This document shows positions 28,443 to 38,231 of a stretch of 64,000 nt of DNA, in pieces. Location of the stretch: positions 62,001 through 126,000 of the forward strand of contig SHZF01000008.1 in the NCBI GenBank assembly GCA_009692425.1, read 5' to 3'. A program made the position numbers and the translations under genes. The DNA comes from Myxococcales bacterium. Its GTDB lineage: Bacteria; Myxococcota_A; UBA9042. Positions within the stretch are counted from its first letter, which is position 1. Each line of letters opens with the position of its first letter. The notes below the pieces were generated by a model, which ran no database searches, was not told the origin of the DNA, and saw only the letters and a list, made by a program, of their open reading frames with translations.

Positions 28443-30071
28443 GTGGCACGCGCCGACGAACGCTCCGTCCTGCTCGGGCTGCTGCCCCTGCTCGAACAGG
28501 TCGGCGTCGTGGCGTGGGCGGGCGCGCGGGCGGCCGCGAAGGGTGCGCAGTTGCACCGCGATGGCGCTACGGGTCGCGTGGGCGTCACGGACGACGCTGG
28601 GGCGTTCGTCCATGTCAAGGATGGCTTGGAGCAACCGGAGCGCGTCGTGTTTCGCGCCGAGCGGGCTCGCTTGGCGGTGTCGTGTACGTGCGAGACGGCT
28701 CCGTGCGCGCACGCGGCAGCCGGGCTTCACGAGTTGCTGCGGCGCGCGCGCCGGTGGCGCGAGGGCGCCCAGCAGCAGGCCAGTGCGCTCGACGTACTGC
28801 GCGAGCGGATGCGCGGGGTGCGGGCGGCAGAACCCGCGGTGCCGCGCGTGCTCAGCGATCTGGACCGCCTGCCACTGGACGCCGCCGTCGACATGCTGGC
28901 CCTGCAGGCAAGGCAGGTGCTGCGGCTCGGTCCGCCCGAGGTGGAAACACTGACTGCCGTGGCCCAGCGCGTCCGCAGCGGCGCCGCCGCGCTGCCGGGC
29001 CCCCACGCGCGGCTCGCTGTGCGGCTGCTGCAGGCCATGGCCGTGCGCAAGCTGGTCTACATGCCCTTGCCCGAAGCCGCGGAGACCGCCGCCCGCGATC
29101 TCGCCGCGGTGGCGTGTCTCGATGGGACGGCTGCCACCGCCGCAGCGGTCGAACTGGTCGACCTCGTCGTCGAAGGGCACCCGCAGGTCGGGGTACACGT
29201 CGCCGCCGAGTTGGATGCCGCCGTGCGCCGCGATGCGGCTGTGAGGGCGGCCGTCGCGTCCGAAGCCGTGACGCGGCTCGAACCCCTGGCCAGCGCCTGG
29301 CGACCGGCGGCCGCGCTCACCGCCCGCGATCGGCTGGTCTCGGCGCTGGTCGCGGCCCACGCAGAGGCCGGCGAATTGGAGGCTGCCCAGACGCTCGCGC
29401 GCGTCTGGCCGCCAACGCGTTCGGGACTTGCGGCGCTGGCGGCGGCGTGCGGCGCGGTGGGTGACGCGGCCGCCGTCGCCGAATTGGCCGAACGGCACCC
29501 GCCCGGCACGGAAGCGTGGCGTACCGCGCTGGCTGCCGGAGCCGAGGCCGCCGAGGGCGCGCACCACTTCGCGGCGGCCCGCACGCTGGCGGCGCGCCTG
29601 GTCGAGATCGAGCCAACGCCGGATGCGTTCGCGCGCGCCGCCCGCCTGTTTCGCGACGAAGCGCAGTGGCCGGCCCGCCGCGACGGCTGGGTTGCCGACT
29701 GGCTCGGCCGCGACGAGGCGGCGTGGCTCGTGCCGGCCCTCGCAGGCGAATCCGATGCCGTCGCCGCGCTGCTCCACGCCGCCGTCGCGGGCGCGCTGCG
29801 CCCGCGCACGGTGTGCGCTGCGGTCGAGTTGCTGATCGATCTCGACCCGTACACAGCCTGGCGCGCGCAGTGCGTGCGGTTGCGCGCGCTCGAGGCCTCC
29901 ACCGCTGTGTCGCTGCGGACCGCACGCGAAGACGTCGCGACCCTGCAACGGGCCGCTCACGCCTTGGGCGAGCCGGGCCTCGCGACCGACTTTGTGAGGC
30001 TCGTCGCGCGCGAGGCGCCCTACTCCAGTTCGTTCTCGAGGAACGGCTCTTTCATCTCCGACGACAAGTAG
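28443..30071 (+). CDS. SWIM-type zinc-finger protein
   Basis: The 542-aa protein has a SWIM zinc finger near residues 78-95 (VSCTCETAPCAHAAAGLHELL pattern, CxC...CxH). The remainder is Ala-rich helical repeats resembling TPR/HEAT-like coils. SWIM fingers bind DNA or proteins and occur with helicases, MULE transposases and recombination regulators. The GTG start lies 7 bases after the BFD gene, with no strong ribosome-binding site, so translation is probably coupled. The last 52 bases overlap the pilin gene on the opposite strand. No helicase follows. Function is unknown. Confidence 0.75.
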   Translation: MARADERSVLLGLLPLLEQVGVVAWAGARAAAKGAQLHRDGATGRVGVTDDAGAFVHVKDGLEQPERVVFRAERARLAVSCTCETAPCAHAAAGLHELLRRARRWREGAQQQASALDVLRERMRGVRAAEPAVPRVLSDLDRLPLDAAVDMLALQARQVLRLGPPEVETLTAVAQRVRSGAAALPGPHARLAVRLLQAMAVRKLVYMPLPEAAETAARDLAAVACLDGTAATAAAVELVDLVVEGHPQVGVHVAAELDAAVRRDAAVRAAVASEAVTRLEPLASAWRPAAALTARDRLVSALVAAHAEAGELEAAQTLARVWPPTRSGLAALAAACGAVGDAAAVAELAERHPPGTEAWRTALAAGAEAAEGAHHFAAARTLAARLVEIEPTPDAFARAARLFRDEAQWPARRDGWVADWLGRDEAAWLVPALAGESDAVAALLHAAVAGALRPRTVCAAVELLIDLDPYTAWRAQCVRLRALEASTAVSLRTAREDVATLQRAAHALGEPGLATDFVRLVAREAPYSSSFSRNGSFISDDK

Positions 30072-30586
30072 ATGTTCGAGTACTCGAAATCAGTGTCGAA
30101 GTCGGCCCGCGCACGCGCGTACCACCAGTCGACATTCGGGTTCTGCACGTAGATGCCGGGCGGCACGATCGGCGCATCGGGGTTGCGTGCGATGACGAGA
30201 TACTGGAACGGCGGCTGCTCGGCCGCCCGATACCCGGCACCCAGCGCGCACCAGCCCGGATTGGCGGCGACGTCGCCCGGCTTCAAACAGTCGATGCCCC
30301 ACACGACCGAGCTCTGGTACCAGTAGAGGTCCTTCGGCCAGAAGTCCTTGTCGGTCTGGCCCGTGGAAATGTAGCGGTGGTAGGTCTGGTAGTACGTCTC
30401 CTGCTTGATGCGGATGTCGCCCAAGAAGCTGATGGCTTCTTGGACCCGGGCGCGCCGTGTGAAGCGCTTGTAGGAGGCGACCGCCAGCGTGGCCAGGATG
30501 CCGATGATCGTGACGACGATCATGAGCTCGATCAGCGTGAAGCCGCGTGCGCCGCGCTGCGGCAGGGAGACGGGGCGGTGGAGCAT
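30020..30586 (-). CDS. Type IV pilin-like protein (PilA family)
   Basis: The 188-aa product is a prepilin. A 15-residue basic leader ends in glycine before the processed N-terminus FTLIELMIVVTIIG, with Glu at +5 and a 25-residue hydrophobic helix ILATLAVASY. The C-terminal part contains Tyr/Trp-rich segments and two cysteines (DCLKPGD...NPGWCALG) that could close a D-loop. The ATG at 30584-30586 gives the short leader; upstream ATGs would lengthen it to about 40. Pilins assemble into fibres for motility or secretion. No other pil genes are adjacent. The gene's 3' end overlaps the SWIM gene antisense. Confidence 0.9.
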   Translation of the reverse strand: MLHRPVSLPQRGARGFTLIELMIVVTIIGILATLAVASYKRFTRRARVQEAISFLGDIRIKQETYYQTYHRYISTGQTDKDFWPKDLYWYQSSVVWGIDCLKPGDVAANPGWCALGAGYRAAEQPPFQYLVIARNPDAPIVPPGIYVQNPNVDWWYARARADFDTDFEYSNIYLSSEMKEPFLENELE

Positions 30587-30629
30587 GGCAGGCCTCAGGA
30601 CGCGCGGCGACCGGCCGGCATCTAGGGCC

Positions 30630-30658
30630 ATGTTGCGGCGGGTGTTGCGGGGCGTCAA
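30630..30658 (-). promoter_or_regulatory. Weak sigma-70 type promoter of the pilin gene
   Basis: On the minus strand, TTGACG (30653-30658), a 17-base spacer and CAACAT (30630-30635) lie about 44 bases before the pilin ATG. No sigma-54 site is visible here, unlike Myxococcus pilA. Confidence 0.35.
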
Positions 30659-30716
30659 CGGAATTCCGGGTCTTGCGCGGTTTCGGGCGAGCCGCAGCCA
30701 GGGACCGCGCCGCTGC

Positions 30717-32044
<1,328 letters not shown>

Positions 32045-32048
<4 letters not shown>

Positions 32049-33286
32049 CCGGGCATCGTCTCCGCCGTGTTTGCGACCACGTTGTCGGCCATCACGCCCG
32101 CTGCCAATGCGCCGAAGCACGAGCGGCCGAGCGCCAGGGGTGCCAAGCCGAAGTTTTCCGCCAGCGTCTGGCCGAGCGCCGCGAACGAATCCGCCGTGCC
32201 GAGGTCCGCGCCGTGGGCAAAGCGGCGCGAGGCGAACACACACGGCACGTACTCGCGCGTGTGGTCCGTCGAAGCGAGGTGGGTCGTGTCGTTGCCGTGG
32301 TCGGCCGTCAAGATGAGCAGGCCGTCGGGGCCGAGCGCGTCGAGCAGGCCGGGCAGCGCAGCGTCGGCCTCGCGCAGAGCGGCCGCGAAGCCTGCGGGAT
32401 TGCGGCGGTGGCCGTAGAGCGCATCGAAATCGACAAGGTTCGTGAACACCAGGCCGCGCTCCAGCCGCCGGCACGCGTCGAGCGTCAACGCCAGACCGTC
32501 GGTGTTGCCTTCGCTGTGCACGTTTTCGCTGACGCCGCAGCCGGCGAAGATGTCGTGGATCTTGCCGACGCCGATCACGGGCAAGCCCGCCGCCACCATG
32601 CGGTCGAGCAGGGTGCCAGGCGGCGGTGGCATCGAGAAGTCGCGGCGGTTGTAGGTCCGCTGCCACGCGCCGGGCTGGCCGACGAAAGGCCGGGCGATGA
32701 CGCGGCCGACGCGCCACGGGTCCAGGATGGCGCGCGCGGTCGCACAGATTTCCCACAGCCGCTCGATCGAAATGACCGCTTCGTGGGCCGCGACCTGGAA
32801 CACCGAATCGGCCGACGTGTAGACGATCGGCAAACCGGTCCGAATGTGCTCGGCGCCGAGGTCGTCCAAGATCGCCGTTCCCGACGCCACGCAATTGCCC
32901 AGCACGTCGTAGCCGGTGCGTGCCTTGAACTCGGCGAGGATCTCCGGCGGGAAGCCGGGGCTGAACGTCGCGAACGGTTCGCGCGTATCGATGCCCATCA
33001 TCTCCCAGTGCCCGGTCGGCGTGTCCTTGCCGTTGGAGCGCTCGGCCATCTTGAGGACGAACCCGGCGGGGCTCGTGCCGGGTGGCGGTGGTGGCACGCC
33101 TTGGATCGCCGTCAGGATGCCAAAACCGAGCGCCGTCAGGTTGGGTGCATCGAAGCCGCCGACTGCGCGGGAGCAGTTGCCCAGCGTATCGACCGTTGCC
33201 GGATCGCCGAATTCGCCGCAATCGGGCAGCGCGCCGACGCCAGCGCCGTCGAGCACGAGGATGCAGGCCTTGCGGAAGGGGCGCAT
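32045..33286 (-). CDS. deoB: Phosphopentomutase
   Basis: DeoB interconverts (deoxy)ribose-1-phosphate and -5-phosphate. The 413-aa protein belongs to the alkaline-phosphatase superfamily. It has LVLDGAGVGALPD near the N-terminus, the GKDTPTGHWEMMG nucleophile motif, a GVGKI.DIFAG segment and the metal-binding TADHGNDTT near the C-terminus. Inserts around residues 65-75 (a Pro/Gly run) are unusual. The ATG at 33284-33286 is chosen because it lies seven residues before the first beta strand; the ribosome-binding site is weak. It is the first gene of a two-gene operon with deoA. Confidence 0.93.
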
Positions 33287-33331
33287 GGGCAGGGGGCTTC
33301 TCGCGCGGCAGGCGGCGCTGCGGCGGGGCGT

Positions 33332-33360
33332 ACGGTACAAGGCGAGGGGGCCGGTCGCAA
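33332..33360 (-). promoter_or_regulatory. Possible sigma-70 type promoter of deoB-deoA
   Basis: On the minus strand, TTGCGA (33355-33360), a 17-base spacer and TACCGT (33332-33337) lie about 45 bases before deoB. Confidence 0.35.
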
Positions 33361-33414
33361 CCCATCATGCGACCGCGCCAGTGGGGCACCTGGCATCCGT
33401 GGCGCGCCGCTTGA

Positions 33415-34032
33415 ACTGCCGTCGCCGCGCACCTACCCTGCGCCCGCAACCACCCGCATCCACGCGCAAGCCAGGTCGTGCTCGGCTGGCAGACCGATTC
33501 ACCGTGCGTGCCGGCACGCGACGGCCCCACCGAGTGTCCGGTCGCGGACCCGCAGTGGCGCGCCACGATCCCGCCCAGCCACGGCCTGTTCGGCCTGCCC
33601 AAGCCCAAGGTCGGCAAGTTGGAACCCGCGACGACGCCCCTGCGCGCCGCCGTCACGGTGGTCGCGAACCTGCCGATTTTCGCCGAAGCCGCCCGCCATG
33701 CCGGCTACTTCAACGCCTTTCTCGATGCGGACGGCGTCGTGCGCACCGCCCCGCTCGTGATGGCCGTGGCCGGCAAGCTGCACCCGTCGCTGGCTCTCGC
33801 GATGGCCCAGGTGGTGGTGGAGGCCCTTTCTGCCGCCGAGGCAACCGCCTACGCAGCGGCGCACCAGGCCTACGTCGATGGCGCGTTCGCAGCGGCGGTG
33901 GCGGCTTTCGAGGCCCGCGCCGCGACCTCGCCGCACAAGATATACCCGCTGATGGCAGAGCGGAGTAGGCTGCTGGCGTCTCGGCCTCAGGCCCCCGGTT
34001 GGTCCGGTGCCTGGACGATGGTGTCGAAATGA
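33415..34032 (+). pseudogene. Remnant of a CHASE2-domain adenylate/guanylate cyclase
   Basis: The reading frame begins mid-domain, after an in-frame stop at 33412-33414. It encodes the second half of a CHASE2 sensor domain (VVLGWQ..., then AGYFNAFLDADGVVRTAPLV and LHPSLALAMAQ) and jumps straight to the tail normally found after a class III cyclase domain (AYVDG.F..AV.AFEA..., LMAERSRLLAS, GWSGAWTM.SK). The CHASE2 N-terminus, the transmembrane helices and the whole catalytic domain are missing. A GTG at 33478 could start a 184-aa product. It overlaps the FecR-like frame by ATGA, the normal coupling of this gene pair. Most likely a deletion-decayed gene. Confidence 0.7.
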
Positions 34033-34545
34033 AGACCACCCACCAAGTCGCCTTCGCTTGCGTGGCTGCGCTGGGCACCCTCGCCTTGGCGGTGCCAGGA
34101 CCCGCCACTCGCCACCGAACTCGAGTCCGTCAGCGGCAGGGGTGGCGTGCTGTTGACACGGGCAGGCAAGGCCCAACCCGCCGAGGAGGGCGACACGTTG
34201 CAGGCGGGCGATCGGCTGGCCGTGGGTGCCAAGACGGCGGCGCGCATCTTGTTTGACGACGGCACCCACCTGACGCTTGCCGAGGGCTGCGCGGTCGAAC
34301 TGGCGCGCCCGCTACAGGGGGCCGCCGGCGTCGTGCTCCAGCGCGGCTCTCTGGCGGCGAACGTGGCGAAGGCCCCTGCCCCGGCACCCACTGCGGCATC
34401 GGCGGCACCACTCAAGTTCTTCATCAGGACGAACGCGGCCGTGATGGGCGTGCGCGGCGAGGGTACCGGGGAGCGCAAGGACGGCGCCCACGAGCGCAAG
34501 GAAGCAATCGAGGACCGCAAAGAACGGCGCCGCGATCGCGACTGA
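34029..34545 (+). pseudogene. FecR-domain protein gene split by a frameshift
   Basis: From the ATG at 34029 the frame encodes a signal peptide (MKTTHQVAFACVAALG then TLALAVPG). The FecR domain lies in the next frame: LATELESVSGRGGVLL, AGDRL.VG..TAARI.FDDGT.LTLAE, FFIRTNAAVMGVRG. The two join cleanly if one G near 34098 is removed (AVP then DPPLATELES). FecR-type periplasmic domains often sit next to CHASE2 cyclases. The 3' end is a charged tail of repeated Glu/Arg/Lys/Asp. Either a true frameshift or a sequencing error; the neighbouring cyclase remnant makes decay more likely. Confidence 0.72.
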
Positions 34546-34616
34546 TACCGCGCAAGGTCGAAGTGGCGCGCGGCGCGCAGCCTTTCAGCCCATGAGCCGG
34601 TCAGCGGGACCGCACG

Positions 34617-34961
34617 TCAACTCGACGCCGGCTCCGGATAGGCGCGGTCGGCTTTCGCCGCAAAGAAAAAGTCGCTCGGCGTCAGTCCCGCGATCTTGTG
34701 CGTCCAGATTTCGACTCGGCACTGGCCCCACGCGATCGCGAGGTCGGGGTGGTGACCTTGCCCTTCGGCGATCGCGGCGACCCGGTTGGCGAACGCCATG
34801 GCAGCGGAGAAGTCGCCGAAGCGATACGTGCGCTCGAGATGCCCGGCGCCATTGCACTGCCAGCCGGCTTCGAGTTCGTGGAGCAGCATGGCGACTTCAG
34901 CCGGGGGCACGGGCGCCACGCCGCCGCGGCACGGGATGCAATCGTTGTCGGCAAGACCCAT
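34617..34961 (-). CDS. phhB: 4a-hydroxytetrahydrobiopterin dehydratase (PCD/DCoH family)
   Basis: PCD recycles the 4a-carbinolamine made by aromatic amino-acid hydroxylases, and can support molybdopterin metabolism. The 114-aa product has the family motif GHHPDLAIAWGQCRVEIWTH (about residues 75-94), preceded by YRFGDFSAAMAFANRVA. The start (34959-34961) follows GGAG and gives the family-typical length. No phenylalanine hydroxylase is adjacent, so the substrate in this organism is open. The gene is divergent from the desaturase. Confidence 0.92.
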   Translation of the reverse strand: MGLADNDCIPCRGGVAPVPPAEVAMLLHELEAGWQCNGAGHLERTYRFGDFSAAMAFANRVAAIAEGQGHHPDLAIAWGQCRVEIWTHKIAGLTPSDFFFAAKADRAYPEPASS

Positions 34962-35018
34962 GATCGGACTCCTTCGGCGGGCGCGCCAGAACAGGCCCCT
35001 TGGGGCGCAGCCGACGCG

Positions 35019-35047
35019 GGTGTAGAGTGCCGCGCCTGCACTTGCAA
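35019..35047 (-). promoter_or_regulatory. Weak sigma-70 type promoter of phhB
   Basis: On the minus strand, TTGCAA (35042-35047), a 17-base spacer and TACACC (35019-35024) lie about 58 bases before phhB. Confidence 0.3.
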
Positions 35048-35199
35048 GGCGCAGCCCGCAATTCGTTGTGCAACGCCCCAGTTTCCCGGCAGCGCGGCCC
35101 GAAACGGTGACCAAACCTTGACAATCGGACGACCGCGGCGACACAGCGCGCGCGCATGCTAAGGCGACGGTTGCATCCCTTTGCGGCCCGGATTCCCTG

Positions 35200-36324
35200 A
35201 TGACCGCTGCCGTTGAAGAAGCCCCGCGCCCGCGCTTTCTGCCCCACGGGGCGTTCCACTACGACGTGAAGGCGCGCGTCGAAGCGTGGTTGGCGCAGCC
35301 CGGCCGCAGCGCGCGCGACGTGCCGGCCATGTATGCGAAGACCGCCATCATTCTCGCGTGGTTCGCGGTGTCGTGGACCGCTCTGGTCTTCTTTGCGTCG
35401 TCGTGGTGGGCCGCAGGCGCGCTGTCGGTGTCGCTCGGGCTGGCGATCGCCACGATCGGCTCGGCCGTGATGCACGACGCGAACCATGGAGCCTACTCGC
35501 GCCACGTCTGGGTCAATCGCGTCGCCGGCTGGGCGTTGGATGCGATGGGGGCGAGTTCCTACATCTGGCGCACCAAGCACAACGCCGCGCACCACACCTG
35601 GACGAACCTCGACGCCCACGACGACGACCTGCACGTCGGCCCGTTTGCGCGCCTGACGGTCGAGCAACCGCTGCGCGCGTGGCACCGTGCCCAGCACCTG
35701 TACATGTGGGGACTGTACGGTTTTTTGCTGCCGAAGTGGGCGTATTTCGATGATTTCGTCAACCTGTCGACGGGCCGGGTCGGCAGCCTGCGCCTCGACA
35801 AGCCGAGCCGCGGCGAGTGGGCGGCGCTGTGGGCCGGCAAGGTCACATTCACACTGTGGGCCCTGGTCATCCCGCTGTGGCGACACGACCTGCTGTCGGT
35901 GCTGGTGTGTTTGGTCGTGGCGAGCTTCGCGACGGGGGTGACGCTGGCGGTGACGTTCCAGTTGGCCCATTGCGTCGAGGACGCCGGCTTCCCTGTCGTG
36001 GCAGCAGACGGCCGCCTCGGCCTCGACTTCGCCGAACACCAGTTGGCCACGACCGTCGATTTCGCGCCGGGCAACCCGATCGTGACGTTTCTCGCCGGCG
36101 GGCTGAACTATCAGGTCGAGCACCACCTTTTCCCCAAGGTCTGCCATCTGCACTACCCGGCGCTGGCCCGCATCGTGGAGGCGACGGCTCGCGACCATGG
36201 CGTGGCCTACCGCGTGACGCCCGGGCTGTGGGCGGCGATCGGCTCGCACTACCGGATGCTGCGGAAGATGGGGGCGGCGGCGCCTGCGCCCCACAGGTCA
36301 GTGCAGGCTGGGCTGGTCGCGTAG
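35200..36324 (+). CDS. Membrane fatty-acid desaturase (acyl-lipid or front-end type)
   Basis: Di-iron desaturases insert double bonds into membrane acyl chains using O2. The 374-aa protein has four hydrophobic segments and the three histidine boxes in order: HDANH at about 91-95, HNAAHHTW at 127-134, and QVEHHLFP at about 306-313. The Gln in place of His in the third box is the hallmark of front-end and linoleoyl-type desaturases, but there is no cytochrome-b5 domain. The ATG at 35200 has no strong ribosome-binding site. An upstream TTGACA lacks a -10 at proper spacing. The electron donor is unknown. Confidence 0.9.
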   Translation: MTAAVEEAPRPRFLPHGAFHYDVKARVEAWLAQPGRSARDVPAMYAKTAIILAWFAVSWTALVFFASSWWAAGALSVSLGLAIATIGSAVMHDANHGAYSRHVWVNRVAGWALDAMGASSYIWRTKHNAAHHTWTNLDAHDDDLHVGPFARLTVEQPLRAWHRAQHLYMWGLYGFLLPKWAYFDDFVNLSTGRVGSLRLDKPSRGEWAALWAGKVTFTLWALVIPLWRHDLLSVLVCLVVASFATGVTLAVTFQLAHCVEDAGFPVVAADGRLGLDFAEHQLATTVDFAPGNPIVTFLAGGLNYQVEHHLFPKVCHLHYPALARIVEATARDHGVAYRVTPGLWAAIGSHYRMLRKMGAAAPAPHRSVQAGLVA

Positions 36325-36434
36325 CAACTCGCTCCACAGCTTGCCGTGCGCGGCGCCTAACCCTCGGCCATGACACGGCCGCGCCGCTCTGGCAGCATCC
36401 GGCCCCACCGCCGACTGCGCGGCAGGCTCTTTCC

Positions 36435-37142
36435 ATGCCCACGCCCGAACCCACCGCCGTCGGCTTCCACGTGCGCATCCACCCCACGCCGCGCGAGGTG
36501 ATCGCGGCCATCGCCGCACTGCAACCCGGCGCCACGATCGCGACCGACGCCGACAACACGCTGTGGGCGGGCGACGTCGGCGACGAGGTCGTGCGCGCCG
36601 CAGCGACGGCTCCCCATACGCCGTGGCCGCCCGGCACCGCCAATCTCACTGCCTACGAGGCGCTGATGGCCGCGGACTACGTGGCCGGCTGCCGCCACTC
36701 GGCCGAACTAATCGCGCAGGTGGCTGCCGCCGCCGCCGTGCCCGTGCTCACGACGGCCTTCGCCACCCGGATCCGGCCCCGCCGCTGGCTGCTCGACGCG
36801 CTGGCCGAGGCCGTCGGACGCGGTGTGCGCGTCGTCGTCGTGTCGGCATCGCCGCGGCTGGCGGTCACTGTCGGCGCGGCACTGTTCGGTGTGGCGAATT
36901 GGCCGGTGATCGCCGTAGACGCTGCGGGCGGCGCATCGGCAGTCTTGCGCGAGCCGGTCCCGATCGGCCAGGGCAAGGTCGAGGCGTGGCACGTTGCCGG
37001 ACTGCCGCAGCCAGCGCTCGCGCTCGGCGACAGCGCGTGGGACCTGCCGCTGCTGAACCTCGCGGCCGTCGGGTTGCAGGTGACGCGGGCCTGCGACGAC
37101 CCGCTGTGCGACGTGGGCGCCGCCGAACTTCCCGAAGCTTGA
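36435..37142 (+). CDS. HAD-superfamily phosphatase (PSP-like, HAD-IB)
   Basis: HAD phosphatases remove phosphate via an aspartyl intermediate. The 235-aa protein carries motif I as TDADNTLWAGDVG near residues 37-49, a variant of DxDGTL. Motif II is the serine in VVVVSASPRL, and motif III-IV are the lysine in GQGKVEAW and ALGDSAWDLPLL. A helical cap lies between motif I and II. The layout is that of phosphoserine phosphatase relatives, though serine biosynthesis is not indicated by neighbours. The ATG at 36435 is preceded by no clear Shine-Dalgarno. It is followed 17 bases later by the EI24 membrane protein. Confidence 0.83.
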   Translation: MPTPEPTAVGFHVRIHPTPREVIAAIAALQPGATIATDADNTLWAGDVGDEVVRAAATAPHTPWPPGTANLTAYEALMAADYVAGCRHSAELIAQVAAAAAVPVLTTAFATRIRPRRWLLDALAEAVGRGVRVVVVSASPRLAVTVGAALFGVANWPVIAVDAAGGASAVLREPVPIGQGKVEAWHVAGLPQPALALGDSAWDLPLLNLAAVGLQVTRACDDPLCDVGAAELPEA

Positions 37143-37159
37143 ATCGGGCACCCACTATC

Positions 37160-38020
37160 ATGAACCTGCTGGCGCATGCCGACCCGTCGGTGCTCCTGTC
37201 GAACGGCGACCCAGGCCGCCCCGACGACCCGCTCGCCGGGTCACGCTGGCGCCAGTTCGGCCGGGGCTTTGCGGCAGCGTTCGCGGGGTTCGGCTGGGTC
37301 GCGCGCCACCCTGACGCGCGCATTCCCGTCCTTGTCGCCGTCGCGGTCTATGTTGCGGTCTGGCTGACGGCACTCGCGACCGCCGCCGCGTGGGACGCGC
37401 CGTTTGCCCGGTTTGCCGTCCATGACTTGGGCCACACGTGGTGGCAGATCGCGCTGGCGGCGACCCTGCGCGGGCTGGCGTACGTGCTGTTCTGGGTGCT
37501 TGCCCTGCTTTTTGCGCTGGTTTTCGCGTTGCCGGTGTGCGCGCCGGCGTTCGCCTGGGTGGCCGACCGCACCGAGCGGCGCTGGTTCGGCGGCGCGCCC
37601 GTCGCTGGGGCCTCTTGGCGCACGCTCGCCGTCGAGATGGCGCGCGGGCTCGGGCGGGCGCTGGCCCTGGTCACCTTGCAACTGGTGGGCGCGGCGCTCT
37701 TGTGGCTGCCCGGCTTCGTGTTGGGGTTGGCGCTGCCGCCGCTGGGCGCGGCCTGGGCGATCGGCGTCGGTGGCTGTTGGAATGCGCTGTTTCTTGCGCT
37801 GGCGCTCGGGAGCTTCGCCTTGGACAACGCGCGGCTGCCGTTGCCGGAACAGCTCGCGCTCGTGCGGCGCGCGGCGCCGTTGCTGGCCGGGTTCGGCCTG
37901 GCGGCGCAGGTGTTGGGGTGGGTGCCGTTCACGGTGCCGTTCCTCGTGGCGGCGGCGACGTTGTTGGTGTGCCGGCTGCATGGGTATGGGCACTGTCGGT
38001 GGCCGACGCGGGAGTCATGA
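37160..38020 (+). CDS. EI24/CysZ-type integral membrane protein
   Basis: The 286-aa protein has a short hydrophilic N-terminus and then four to six strongly hydrophobic segments (about residues 55-75, 103-135, 170-190, 195-225 and 245-270), the pattern of the EI24 domain family. In E. coli the family member CysZ imports sulfate. The C-terminus contains the family-like block LDNARLPLPEQ. ATG at 37160. It lies 17 bases after the HAD gene and may be cotranscribed. No cysteine-biosynthesis genes are near, so sulfate transport is not supported by context. Confidence 0.78.
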   Translation: MNLLAHADPSVLLSNGDPGRPDDPLAGSRWRQFGRGFAAAFAGFGWVARHPDARIPVLVAVAVYVAVWLTALATAAAWDAPFARFAVHDLGHTWWQIALAATLRGLAYVLFWVLALLFALVFALPVCAPAFAWVADRTERRWFGGAPVAGASWRTLAVEMARGLGRALALVTLQLVGAALLWLPGFVLGLALPPLGAAWAIGVGGCWNALFLALALGSFALDNARLPLPEQLALVRRAAPLLAGFGLAAQVLGWVPFTVPFLVAAATLLVCRLHGYGHCRWPTRES

Positions 38021-38231
38021 AGCCGGAGCCAGGGAGCAGCCACGGAGCAGGCCCGGGGAGGCCCGGCCACTTCAGTCACGGGGTTCTCAGACCCACGGTC
38101 CGCTGGACCCCGGATTGCGATCCTCACCCTGCCGTTGGACGCCGCCCCGTAGCCACGCCGCCCCGACCCGGCTACGATCGGTGGCGCCCCGCGTCCCCAC
38201 CCGCGCGCGGCGGGCGCCCAGACCCAGCCGC

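Noticed and set aside
35118-35160. TTGACA before the desaturase as its promoter
   Set aside because: No acceptable -10 at 15-19 bases; the next AT-containing hexamer is about 30 bases away.
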